NCBI GenBank assembly: GCA_964602445.1
Contig: CAZRQV010000009.1
Coordinates: 1-59,602, forward strand
DNA from: HGM12587 sp964602445
Lineage (GTDB): Bacteria; Bacillota; Clostridia; Lachnospirales; Lachnospiraceae
DNA length: 59,602 nt
Reading direction: 5' to 3'
Shown: positions 33,283 through 42,388 of the stretch, piece by piece
Numbering within the stretch: the stretch's first letter is position 1
How the letters are laid out: each line of letters starts with the position of its first letter
Program-made: the position numbers and the translations under genes
Notes under the pieces: model-generated
Databases searched by the model: none
What the model was told of the DNA's origin: nothing
Seen by the model: only the letters and a program-made list of their open reading frames with translations

Positions 33283-36200
33283 TTATCTTGCAATGATATC
33301 GTTTACGCTTTCCAGTCCAAATACAGTAACTACTGTTTCATTAGAAAGAGCTCCTTCGCCGCCAAGGACATAACCGGATGCGATTTCATTTGCTGCTACA
33401 TAATCTGCTGCAGCTGCTTCGCTGCCGTCTTTTGTTAATACCAGTGGTGCGTTTAATGCTGCTGCCAATGCGCCGCCGCATAATCCGTCCGGGAAGTTCT
33501 TGCCGCTGGCAAGTACAACCTGATCAGCGTCTGTGAAGAATGCATTTGCGATTGCTACGGATGTTTCATATCTGCTTGCGCCTGATAATCTGGTTACTTT
33601 ACCGTATACTGCCAGTTCTGCTACTGTAGATTCTGCAACTGCTCCTTCTCCTCCAACCACATAAATGTTCTTGAAGTTTGCTGCAACTGCTTTCTGTGCA
33701 TCGTTCAGAGCTGCGTTCTTTTTAGCAAGAAGGATTGGTTTTCCTGCTGCAGATGCGGATAAGCTGTCTGCAAAGGTTTTTCCTGTTGCTACGATCAGAT
33801 CGTCTCCTTCCAGTCCTGCTTCCGCAAGGATTGCAAGGTTGGTTTCATATCTGTCTACACCGGAAAGTCTTTCTACGTTGTATCCGTCGATGTCTGCTGC
33901 TGCGTTAGAAACTGCACCTTCACCACCCAGTACATAGATGGTTCCGCCAGCAGTTACATTTGCTTTGATGTATTCATGTAATGCTGCTACGTTTGCTGCT
34001 TTGCCGTTAGTCAGAAGGATCGGTGCATCTTTCACTGCTGCAAGATAGCTTCCGGAAAGAGCATCTGCAAAGTTGCTTCCTGTTGCGATGATGGCTGTTT
34101 CGAATTTTTCTACTCCGAGCACTGCTTTTAATTCTTCTGCAACTGCCATACCTGTCTGATATCTGTCTGTACCGGAAATTCTGACTACTTCGTCTTTCTC
34201 TGCCGGAACTTCTGCTTTTTCTTCTAATGCTTCGATTGCAGTCATTAAGTTATTTCCGGCTTCGTTTACTTCTTCTGCAGTTGCATTTTCATCAGCGTAT
34301 ACTGCTTTTGCTGCTTCTAATGCTTTTTCTACTTCTGAGAAGTCTACATAATCTGCCGAATTTAATCCTTCTGCATATGCGATTGCATTTGCAAGATCTG
34401 TTTTATCTACTTCTTCTGGTGGATTTACTTCTCCGCCTGCTACTTTACCTGTTAAACGTAATTCTGCAACACTCATATGTGCGTCATTTCCGCTGTCGGC
34501 ATAAGTATGAACACCTACGATACGAACCTGTTTTGCTGTCACTGCATCAAATTTTACCAGTTTCCATTCATCGTCGTCTTTGTCCCATTCTCCGGTTGCA
34601 CCTTCGATGTCGATCCATTCTCCGGAATCTGAAGTACGATACTGTACCTTATATTCGGTAATGTCACCGTTGTGGCTGCTGCCCTGTCTTGGAAGATAAC
34701 GAAGACCGTCTACTTCTGCCGTTTCTGATAAGCTGATACCTACCCAACGTTTTTCTACGTCCTGAGCTTCTGTTGTTGCCCAGTTTGTATGCCAATGTGT
34801 ATCACCGTTGTCATCAAGAATAAAATCATCCGGACCTTCATTGGCTGTTCCCGGTAAGTACTGGCTGCCGGAGATTGCTGTCAGATATTCTGACGGGATA
34901 TCTCTGCTGGCATCTGCAGGTCTGTCAATCTTATCATGACCAAATACTTGTAATTCTACGATATGGTTTGTAGTTCCTGTGTTAGATCCGTGAACATAGA
35001 CACGAACATAGCGTCCAAGAACATATCCGTTTGCATTGAAATCAGAAAGTTCCATGCCGGCTTCTGTTTCTGCATAAGTTTCATCTTCACCTGCACCAAA
35101 TCCATGTACATTTTCTGCATCTGAATTGTAAAGTACAGTTGCATCAGAGAAATCTTCATTTTCAGAAACTGCGATTACAGTTCCTTTGTAAGTTCTTCCG
35201 TCTGCCCAGTAGCGGTGCATTTTCAGACTTGTAATTTCTTTTACATCTTCTAAATCTACCTGCAGATAAGCAGATTCATCTCTTCCGTCTGCACCAAGTT
35301 CTGCATAGTTGTTTACGGAAACTACTCCGTCGACACCCATAGTTACCGGTCTGTCTTTTGGATTGCATTCTGCAGATGCTCCGGTTGCTGTCCATGCTGC
35401 ATTAACCGGTTTGTTCAGTGCCAGATTTTCATCTTCTGATCCTGCACCTGCTTTTGCTACTTTATCATAGCCATAAGCAATGTCATAAACCTGTACATCT
35501 GCTGCGTTTTCATCGATCGTCACTGCTTCTGCAGTTACTTTTCTGTCTTTATTTGCTGCATCATATGCAGAACCTGCAAGTTCGCTGTTCACATATAATT
35601 TTAAGATACCGTTGTTTTCTTTTACACCTACGATAGAGGCACCGTCAGTAACAACCGTATCAGAAACTGCAGTTGCGTTTCCTAAAGTAAAGTATGCTTT
35701 TCCATCTTCATTGATTCCCAGTTCATACTGTGAACCCTGATTTACAAGGACACCAGCTTCTGCAGTTACTGCAGTTGCCATCACTGTGAATCCATGATAA
35801 GAATCCAGACCTTTTTCTGCTGCTACTTTATTATTTTTGTTGTAATCAAAGGTGATGGTATTGTCTGCAATTGCATTTCCTGCCATATCTTCGATATCAT
35901 TTGCTGTGACTGTCAGTTTGCCTGCTTTTGGAGCTTTTTCAAGTGTAATATGATAAGTCACATCATCTGCACTCTGTACTACTTCTTTGATTGTTCCATC
36001 GCTCAGTTCAAAGCTTCCGCCGGCTACTTTTTCGTTGAATTTAACAATGATTTCTTTAGAACCTTCTGCATAAGCAACGGTCATTTCAGGAGCAGTGGTA
36101 TCACCATTTTCAGATACTCTGAACATACGCACTTCATCCGGCTGTAATGTGAATGTATAAGTTTTGCCGTATTCAAATGTACCTGTAGTTTCTGTTCCTG

Positions 36201-38937
36201 CAGTTAAGTTATGAGAATGTTCGATATGATACTGTAATGTATCTGCATTTTCTGGAACACCGATGGTTCTGTCAAAGGTCATAGTTACAGATTTTGCTGT
36301 TGTAGCTGCATTTCTGACAGAAATGATACCATCTTTTCCATCAAAGCATGCATATCCGTAAGCATTCTGTACACCATTGCTGGTTCCGCCGAGTTTTGTA
36401 CCGGTATTTGGTGATTCACCAAACATCTTTGCATTTTTCAGCATATGATGATTTTCTTCAGCCCATGCAAGGAATTCTGCTGTAATCTCATATTTGCCTT
36501 CTGTCATGATCTTATCTGAGAAGTATAATTCCCAGAATGCAGTACCACGGGTAGACTGCATATACAGATAGTTCTGGAACTGTTCATCTGTTGCTGTGTT
36601 GATGTTCATTCCGGTTCCTTCTACACCATAAACAGGGTCATGATTATAGATGTGAGATAATGGGAACTGGAATTCATGATTTTTCAGGAAATCATAATAT
36701 GCCGCATCACGGTAAGTCATCTGTCTGTCCATCTTGCTGGAACTGTATCCGGCATCTGTCTGATCATGTGTACACTGTAACCATACAGAGCTTGCCCACT
36801 GTAAGTACCATGGACTTGGGTTTGTATAACATGTCAGAGAAATCCAAAGATTATCAATGTTATTTTCTTTTGCATTTGCATGTGCAGCTTCCATCAGGTC
36901 GATCCAGCCTTCCCAAAGGTCTGTCACATGATACATATTGTTATAACCGCCGGTCATATGGCCATTTGCATATCCCGGAACACCATCTGCAGCTGCGAAT
37001 GCTGCAAACTGTGCTCTGTCAGCAAATCCATCCCATTTCCAGTAATTCACACCATAATTATCCTGGAAATCACATGCCATTTTTGTAAAGTTTTCAAGAT
37101 AAGTTCTATCTGCTACGTCAATAGAACCGCCGGCTTTACTTCCTGTTCCATTTGCCACAAGAATATCGGCAAGAGATCCATAGAAGTTATAACCTCCACG
37201 AGGTCCAACCCAGATACCAAAATCACTTCCGAATTTATGTACCAGTTCAGAAGAAGGTGTCAGACCTTCCGGGAATTTGTTGTTGAATTCCCAGAAACCG
37301 CTCTGGTTTAAAGTAGTACCTGAACGATCTGCATTTACAATGGATTTAAAGTTATAGTTATTCCATCCATCATCTACAACATAGGAATCGATTGGACGAA
37401 CACCTGCTGCATTTAATTCTCTGTCAATTTCGATGAAAGAATTAAGGATCATTTCATCATCAATGAGCATCATGTTGTCAAACCAGGAATTGTACTGGAT
37501 ACGGAATTCTGCCGGTGTTGCAATTGATTCGATATAATCAAAGAAATCCGCCTGAATTACCTGCTGTTCTGTACTTCTTGCAGCACCTGCAACAGTCTGC
37601 CATGTCATATATTTCCCGTCTGTTGTCAGCTGATTGTCTTTTTCAAAACGATCAAAGCTCTTTCCGGTATAATATCTGATATATCCGGTACCTTTTACGA
37701 TTTCCGTATCTGTTGCCGGGAATTCACTTCCGAAGAACATTCCCTGAATGTAGATTGGCTGTCCAAGATTTGCTTTATACTGATCCATTTCTACAACTCC
37801 GCCGGCATCTGTAGGAACGGTCCACTGAGCATCATCCTTACTTACTACCATGGATTCCAGATCAATATAGTCGATTACGGCATCGTCTTTCTGATCTTCC
37901 GGAACGCTGATTTCCATGTATTTACGCATGAAATGGTCGCCTTCATACATTACGATGTTTTCTGTAATGGTATAAGTAACCGTATTGCCTTTGTAAGTAA
38001 ATTCAAATGGTTCAAAAGTAAATGTTACTTTTTTACCTGTTTTATCTACTTCATTGATCGTAGCTTCTGTATCTTCGATGGTTACGTCTTTTACCGTCAG
38101 ATCACTTGCTGCAAAAGAACGTTCACTATCTACAACAACCGGTGCTTTTTCTTCATGAAGATTGAATTCTGCACCGCCTGCAAACTGTAAGCCGTTTTTC
38201 GCAGAAACTGCTACGAATTTCAGCTGAGTTGCTGTACATGGTTTGTCAAGGTTTACATAGATTGGGCTCACTCCGTTGTATTCGAAATCACCTTCAGAAA
38301 TCAGTGTCCAGCCTTCATCACCGATTGCTAATTTTTCTTCTGCATCAGAAGCCCAAAGTTCGTATCCTTTAATGTTACCGTTGGTTGCTTCTCCATTCTG
38401 TCTTGGTGTGTAAGAGAAGCAGTTAAATGTCTTTTCCCCGTTTAATGTGATGATTACATTATATGGGTAGTTGGTCTGGCCAACACCGCCGCCGTAGTTG
38501 GTATGCCAGATACTGTTCAGATTTCCATCCAGAAGATTGGATGCAGGTCCGTCTGATGCACCGCTTGCATTCTGACGGCTGTCAGCTTCTGCTGTCCATC
38601 CGGTTCTGTCCATTGCTTTCAGCTGAACTGCTGCGCTTTCTCCTTCTTTGGTTACCTTTACGATAAATTCTTCACTGCCGTCGCCCGGTGTGAATACAGT
38701 GTCTGTGTCGTCTGTACGTTTGTTTACGATTTCTACAGTTGACAATGTGTCTCCTTTTACGGAGAAAGTTCTTTCGATCGCATCGTTTCCGATGGTCACG
38801 GTGTCCCCTTTTTGTACTGCTGTGATCTTACCAAATTTCGGTGTTGTTTCTGCTGCATTGGCAACGGTCACAGAAGACAGTGCACTGGTAGCCACCATGG
38901 TAAAAGCAAGTACAAGACTTAAGATTCTTTTCTTCAT
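33283..38937 (-). CDS. Secreted modular glycoside hydrolase (clan GH-D/GH36-like) with CWB2 anchor
   Basis: 1884 aa. Signal peptide 1-28 (Lys-Arg start, hydrophobic core, NAA site). Discoidin/CBM32-type domain about 112-262. Catalytic beta-sandwich plus TIM barrel about 270-940: VVDDGWNN (D522/D523), NYWKWDGFADR with candidate nucleophile D636, and WLQCTHDQTDAGY with candidate acid/base D728, a layout of alpha-galactosidase or alpha-N-acetylgalactosaminidase-like enzymes. Then an Ig-like domain (about 950-1035), a lectin-like beta domain (about 1035-1150), two more discoidin domains (about 1170-1345 and 1350-1500), a FIVAR helix pair (about 1510-1570) and three CWB2 repeats (about 1582-1884) such as VVRISGTDRYQTGMAVAEEL. 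The anchor holds it on the cell wall. Likely host mucin or blood-group-type glycans are targets; substrate is inference. GGGGG precedes the ATG. Confidence 0.88.
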   Translation of the reverse strand: MKKRILSLVLAFTMVATSALSSVTVANAAETTPKFGKITAVQKGDTVTIGNDAIERTFSVKGDTLSTVEIVNKRTDDTDTVFTPGDGSEEFIVKVTKEGESAAVQLKAMDRTGWTAEADSRQNASGASDGPASNLLDGNLNSIWHTNYGGGVGQTNYPYNVIITLNGEKTFNCFSYTPRQNGEATNGNIKGYELWASDAEEKLAIGDEGWTLISEGDFEYNGVSPIYVNLDKPCTATQLKFVAVSAKNGLQFAGGAEFNLHEEKAPVVVDSERSFAASDLTVKDVTIEDTEATINEVDKTGKKVTFTFEPFEFTYKGNTVTYTITENIVMYEGDHFMRKYMEISVPEDQKDDAVIDYIDLESMVVSKDDAQWTVPTDAGGVVEMDQYKANLGQPIYIQGMFFGSEFPATDTEIVKGTGYIRYYTGKSFDRFEKDNQLTTDGKYMTWQTVAGAARSTEQQVIQADFFDYIESIATPAEFRIQYNSWFDNMMLIDDEMILNSFIEIDRELNAAGVRPIDSYVVDDGWNNYNFKSIVNADRSGTTLNQSGFWEFNNKFPEGLTPSSELVHKFGSDFGIWVGPRGGYNFYGSLADILVANGTGSKAGGSIDVADRTYLENFTKMACDFQDNYGVNYWKWDGFADRAQFAAFAAADGVPGYANGHMTGGYNNMYHVTDLWEGWIDLMEAAHANAKENNIDNLWISLTCYTNPSPWYLQWASSVWLQCTHDQTDAGYSSSKMDRQMTYRDAAYYDFLKNHEFQFPLSHIYNHDPVYGVEGTGMNINTATDEQFQNYLYMQSTRGTAFWELYFSDKIMTEGKYEITAEFLAWAEENHHMLKNAKMFGESPNTGTKLGGTSNGVQNAYGYACFDGKDGIISVRNAATTAKSVTMTFDRTIGVPENADTLQYHIEHSHNLTAGTETTGTFEYGKTYTFTLQPDEVRMFRVSENGDTTAPEMTVAYAEGSKEIIVKFNEKVAGGSFELSDGTIKEVVQSADDVTYHITLEKAPKAGKLTVTANDIEDMAGNAIADNTITFDYNKNNKVAAEKGLDSYHGFTVMATAVTAEAGVLVNQGSQYELGINEDGKAYFTLGNATAVSDTVVTDGASIVGVKENNGILKLYVNSELAGSAYDAANKDRKVTAEAVTIDENAADVQVYDIAYGYDKVAKAGAGSEDENLALNKPVNAAWTATGASAECNPKDRPVTMGVDGVVSVNNYAELGADGRDESAYLQVDLEDVKEITSLKMHRYWADGRTYKGTVIAVSENEDFSDATVLYNSDAENVHGFGAGEDETYAETEAGMELSDFNANGYVLGRYVRVYVHGSNTGTTNHIVELQVFGHDKIDRPADASRDIPSEYLTAISGSQYLPGTANEGPDDFILDDNGDTHWHTNWATTEAQDVEKRWVGISLSETAEVDGLRYLPRQGSSHNGDITEYKVQYRTSDSGEWIDIEGATGEWDKDDDEWKLVKFDAVTAKQVRIVGVHTYADSGNDAHMSVAELRLTGKVAGGEVNPPEEVDKTDLANAIAYAEGLNSADYVDFSEVEKALEAAKAVYADENATAEEVNEAGNNLMTAIEALEEKAEVPAEKDEVVRISGTDRYQTGMAVAEELKAVLGVEKFETAIIATGSNFADALSGSYLAAVKDAPILLTNGKAANVAALHEYIKANVTAGGTIYVLGGEGAVSNAAADIDGYNVERLSGVDRYETNLAILAEAGLEGDDLIVATGKTFADSLSASAAGKPILLAKKNAALNDAQKAVAANFKNIYVVGGEGAVAESTVAELAVYGKVTRLSGASRYETSVAIANAFFTDADQVVLASGKNFPDGLCGGALAAALNAPLVLTKDGSEAAAADYVAANEIASGYVLGGEGALSNETVVTVFGLESVNDIIAR

Positions 38938-39088
38938 TGTAGTCCCCCTTTTTTTATTTCTGAAATCCTGTATTTATCTACAAAATCCCAGTTCGTATTT
39001 ATTTTAACATAGAACCTCACACCCTTTATTTGCACTTTTTATGTTTTTCTTTTTTATTTTTATTTCTCACATCGTTCCTATTTTTTAT

Positions 39089-39149
39089 TGACAAACAGAT
39101 TTTTTCGTGTCATTATATAGATAACCTATATATAGACAATCTATATATT
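39089..39149 (+). promoter_or_regulatory. Promoter and operator of the padR operon
   Basis: TTGACA (39089-39094) and TTATAT (39113-39118, 18-nt spacing), followed by a near-perfect inverted repeat TATATATAGA-CAA-TCTATATATT (39127-39149) and an extra TATATAGA half-site at 39115. This AT-rich dyad over the start region fits PadR autorepression. Confidence 0.7.
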
Positions 39150-39222
39150 ATTCACAGAAACCAGATGACCGGAAATGTTCTCCATTCATGTTCCGGCAGG
39201 CACCGCAGAAAGGAGGCATCTT

Positions 39223-39567
39223 ATGCCAGTTGACAAATCATTGATCTCAGGAAGTATGTCCATGCTCATTCTCCGTCTTTTATCGGAAAAGGACATGTAC
39301 GGCTACGAAATGATCGACACTTTGAGAAAACGTTCGGAAAACGTCTTTGAACTGAAAGCGGGAACGCTGTATCCATTGCTGCATTCTTTAGAAGAAAAAC
39401 AGTATCTGACCGGATACGAACAGGAATACGGTGGGAAAACGAGAAAATATTACAGCATTACAACTCATGGACGGAAATTTTTAGAAAAGAAGCAAAGCGA
39501 ATGGATGGAATATTCTAACGCCGTGACTAAGGTACTGACTACGGAGGTGGCTTATGGGATTAGATGA
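39223..39567 (+). CDS. PadR-family transcriptional regulator
   Basis: 114 aa from ATG 39223 (AAAGGAGG eight bases upstream; a longer frame to 39175 lacks one). PadR-type winged helix: LISGSMSMLILRLLSEKDMYGYEMIDTLRKRS, GTLYPLLHSLEEKQYLTGYEQ and RKYYSITTHGRKFLEKK. It probably represses its own two-gene operon through the dyad upstream. It overlaps the next gene by 14 nt, and that gene starts with a HAAS-type domain, the usual partner of PadR regulators in Firmicutes. Confidence 0.93.
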   Translation: MPVDKSLISGSMSMLILRLLSEKDMYGYEMIDTLRKRSENVFELKAGTLYPLLHSLEEKQYLTGYEQEYGGKTRKYYSITTHGRKFLEKKQSEWMEYSNAVTKVLTTEVAYGIR

Positions 39568-40897
39568 ATATTTAAAGATCGTAGCAGAACAGATCCGTTA
39601 TCAAAAGATCCGTTCCTCCGTCACCGAAGAGCTGCGGAATCATATCTTAGATGATGCGGAATATTATGAATCTCAGGGAGCGTTTCCGGAGAAAGCCATG
39701 GAACGGGCAGTGCGGGAAATGGGGGATCCGGTAGCTACCGGTGTTTCTCTGGATCATATTCACAGACCGCACATGAATTGGGGACTGGTGGCCCTTATTG
39801 CACTGATCAGTCTTTTTGACATTGGACTTTTTTACATTGCCAATCTTTCCGGCGCAGATCTGTTTTCCTGGAAACAGCAGGCAGGATTTACGCTGATAGG
39901 ATTTTTGCTGATGATTGCCGTTTACCGTCTGGATTACAGTATGCTGGAAATCGGAACATGGAAAACCTGTGTTTTTTATCTTCTGCTTCTGCTTTTGGGA
40001 GACCTGTGCTTCGGTTTGGAAGTCAGAGGTTCGGTACAGATCCATTTGGGCTCTCTTTCCTTCTCCCTCTCCGAATTGAGCTTTTTGTATGTTCCTTTGT
40101 TTGGTGCTGCATTATATTCTTTCCGGGGTGACGGTGCTGTGATCTTTGCCAAAGCAATCCCTTTACTTCTGGCTCCGGTGCTCTTTTTATTCTATATCAA
40201 TGTCAACAGTGCCTTTTTGCTGTTTTTATGTCTGATCTGCCTTTTTCTCTTTGCTGTATGGAAAAACTGGTATCAGATCAATCGAAAGAAAGTGCTTGGC
40301 TTTTTCGGCGGGATCACTCTGCTGACTCCTGCCCTTGTGATCGGATATTTTTACTTTTTCGGTGCTGATTATCAAAAAGACCGGATCTTAAATCTGTTCA
40401 CTCGTGCGGAGGAAAATTATTATTCTACACTGACGAAACAGATTATGGAAAACAGTTCCTTTTTCGGAACCAGCGAACATGCTGTAAACCTGTTTCTTTC
40501 CGGTCCGTCCAATGAATACCTGACCGATTATATTCTGGCATCTATGTGCAGCTTTTACGGTATTTTACTGACTGTGATCATCATCGCTGCACTGGCATTT
40601 CTCATCATGAAAATTTTTCATGTTTCTGTCAGCCAGAAGAATCAGCTGGGTATGATCGTCGGTACCGGCTGCGGACTGGTATTTCTGGCAAAAACTGCTG
40701 CGGGAATCCTGGTGAATCTTCAGATTCTGCCATATACCAGCATCCGTATTCCGTTTTTATCCTATGGCGGCAGCAGTACACTGGTCTCTTATGTACTGCT
40801 TGGATTGGTACTGAGTGTCTACCGATACAAAAATATCCTGCCTGCCGATCAGAAACATCGAAAACTGCATTTAAAGCTGACTTGGGATCTTCACTGA
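39554..40897 (+). CDS. HAAS-domain/SEDS (FtsW/RodA-like) fusion membrane protein
   Basis: 447 aa. Residues 1-70 form a soluble HAAS-like helical module: YLKIVAEQIRYQKIRSSVTEELRNHILDDAEYYESQG...AVREMGDPVATGVSLDHIH. Residues about 75-430 have about ten membrane helices with the SEDS C-terminal signature PYTSIRIPFLSYGGSSTLVSYVLLGLVLSVYRY. SEDS proteins polymerise glycan strands from lipid II with a class B PBP. The catalytic Asp region of RodA/FtsW is not clear here, so activity is uncertain. No PBP gene is adjacent. Co-transcribed with padR, so its level is probably signal-dependent. A regulatory-module/SEDS fusion is unusual. Confidence 0.85.
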   Translation: MGLDEYLKIVAEQIRYQKIRSSVTEELRNHILDDAEYYESQGAFPEKAMERAVREMGDPVATGVSLDHIHRPHMNWGLVALIALISLFDIGLFYIANLSGADLFSWKQQAGFTLIGFLLMIAVYRLDYSMLEIGTWKTCVFYLLLLLLGDLCFGLEVRGSVQIHLGSLSFSLSELSFLYVPLFGAALYSFRGDGAVIFAKAIPLLLAPVLFLFYINVNSAFLLFLCLICLFLFAVWKNWYQINRKKVLGFFGGITLLTPALVIGYFYFFGADYQKDRILNLFTRAEENYYSTLTKQIMENSSFFGTSEHAVNLFLSGPSNEYLTDYILASMCSFYGILLTVIIIAALAFLIMKIFHVSVSQKNQLGMIVGTGCGLVFLAKTAAGILVNLQILPYTSIRIPFLSYGGSSTLVSYVLLGLVLSVYRYKNILPADQKHRKLHLKLTWDLH

Positions 40898-40969
40898 CAA
40901 ATTAATCCTGCAAATCAATTTATGTTCTTGACAAGTAAAAAAACAAGTAGTAGTCTGATAAAGACAATT

Positions 40970-41125
40970 GATGGGGCGCTGGTAAATCGGCCGGCTGAGA
41001 CAAGGTGGTGTAGCCTTGGTACCCGAGAACCTGATCTGGATAATGCCAGCGTAGGAAGAGTACATTTTTGAAAAATAAGAAGCAAACTTCCGGCATCTGG
41101 GTGTCCACACCCGGATGCCTTTTTA
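40970..41125 (+). promoter_or_regulatory. TPP riboswitch (THI element) with terminator
   Basis: The aptamer at about 40970-41060 has the conserved GGCTGAGA, ACCCGAGAACCTGATCTGG and ATAATGCCAGCGTAGG segments. The platform is a terminator GGCATCTGGGTG-TCCA-CACCCGGATGCC then TTTTT (41092-41124). A TTGACA lies at 40928. TPP binding should stop transcription of the following uptake operon. Confidence 0.95.
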
Positions 41126-41198
41126 TTTCTTCTTTTCACAGTATGATTTTATGTGAATTTTTCAAGTACCGTCATTTTTGCGAATGGTTGTCAATAGC

Positions 41199-41233
41199 AA
41201 AGCGTTCTGCAGATGCGTCTGAAAACGCTTTTT
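41199..41233 (+). terminator. Second terminator-like hairpin in the thi leader
   Basis: AAAGCGTT / AACGCTTT stem with T-run, downstream of the riboswitch terminator. A third hairpin GCGGTAA-TCAT-TTACCGC (41312-41329) stands just before the first ribosome binding site. Their roles are unknown; the leader from riboswitch to first gene is about 230 nt with no ORF. Confidence 0.45.
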
Positions 41234-41355
41234 GTAATGACTCTGAAAAACACCTTATTGCATGAATGTCTGTAGTTCTTATGGTCAGGTATGTCATCTG
41301 AATCAAAAAACGCGGTAATCATTTACCGCAGACCACATGCGAAAGGAGGAACATT

Positions 41356-41652
41356 ATGAACGCAAGTGTCGCAATTCAAGTGCTGCCAAAAGTAAACGAT
41401 GACGAAGAAGTCATCCGTATCGTGGATGAGGTCATTGACTACATCCGATCCACAGGTCTCCACTATTATGTAGGTCCCTGCGAAACTTCTATTGAAGGAG
41501 ATTATGATCAATTAATGGATATCATTAAGGAATGTCAGAAAATCGCAGTCCGTGCAGGTGCAGATGCTGTATCTGCTTATGTGAAGATCAATTATCGTCC
41601 GAAAGGAGACGTATTAACCATTGAAAGAAAAGTTACAAAACACCACAGGTAA
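41356..41652 (+). CDS. MTH1187/DUF77-family thiamine-binding protein
   Basis: 98 aa: ASVAIQVLPKVNDDEEVIRIVDEVIDYIRSTGLHYYVGPCETSIEGDYDQLMDII, the YkoF/DUF77 ferredoxin-like fold that binds thiamine or its hydroxymethylpyrimidine (HMP) moiety. AAAGGAGG lies before the ATG. First gene after the TPP riboswitch; the permease gene begins inside its last codons. It may bind the imported vitamer in the cytoplasm. Confidence 0.9.
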   Translation: MNASVAIQVLPKVNDDEEVIRIVDEVIDYIRSTGLHYYVGPCETSIEGDYDQLMDIIKECQKIAVRAGADAVSAYVKINYRPKGDVLTIERKVTKHHR

Positions 41653-42388
41653 ATTATGGTCCGTTTCTGCCATTGCGGCAGTGCTGATCCTTTGGCAGAC
41701 CATCTGCTCACTGGGCATCGTTGACAGTTTTCTGCTGCCCTCCCCCGTACAGGTACTCCGTGCATTACTCACGGAATTTCCTACCTTGATGGAACATTCT
41801 GCCGTGACCTTAGCAGAAGCTTTTGCAGGACTTTTGTTCGGCATTCTTCTGGGATTTATCATGGCGGTTCTCATGGATCGCTTTGCATTCTTTTATAAGG
41901 CTTTTTATCCACTGATCATCCTGACCCAGACCATTCCGACAGTCGCCATTGCACCGCTTCTCGTTCTGTGGTTCGGTTACGAAATGGCTCCAAAGATCAT
42001 TTTGGTAGTCATCACGACTTTTTTCCCGATCACAGTGGGACTTTTAAACGGTTTCCGTTCCGTAGATCAGGATTCCATCCTGCTGCTTCGCGCCATGGGT
42101 GCCGGACAGTGGCAGATCTTTCGCTATTTGAAATTTCCTGGGGCTTTATCCCAGTTCTTCGGCAGTCTCCGCATTTCTGCTTCTTATGCAGTAGTAGGGG
42201 CAGTCATTTCAGAATGGCTTGGAGGATTCAGCGGCCTTGGTGTTTATATGACTCGTGTAAAAAAGGCATTTTCTTTTGATAAAATGTTCGCCGTCATTCT
42301 TCTGATCTCTGTGATCAGTCTTCTTTTAATGACACTGGTAGATTTTTTACAGAAGAAATGTATGCCGTGGGAAAAGGAGAAAAAATAA
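41621..42388 (+). CDS. thiX: ABC transporter permease, thiamine precursor uptake (ThiX-like)
   Basis: 255 aa with about six membrane helices and the EAA loop LLRAMGAGQWQIFRYLKFPGALSQFFGSLRISASYA (about 147-182). The only reasonable start giving the family length is TTG 41621, which has AAAGGAG 13 bases upstream and overlaps the preceding gene by 32 nt; no Met occurs for about 50 codons. It forms the transmembrane pore with the lipoprotein and ATPase encoded next. Confidence 0.88.
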   Translation: MKEKLQNTTGKLWSVSAIAAVLILWQTICSLGIVDSFLLPSPVQVLRALLTEFPTLMEHSAVTLAEAFAGLLFGILLGFIMAVLMDRFAFFYKAFYPLIILTQTIPTVAIAPLLVLWFGYEMAPKIILVVITTFFPITVGLLNGFRSVDQDSILLLRAMGAGQWQIFRYLKFPGALSQFFGSLRISASYAVVGAVISEWLGGFSGLGVYMTRVKKAFSFDKMFAVILLISVISLLLMTLVDFLQKKCMPWEKEKK

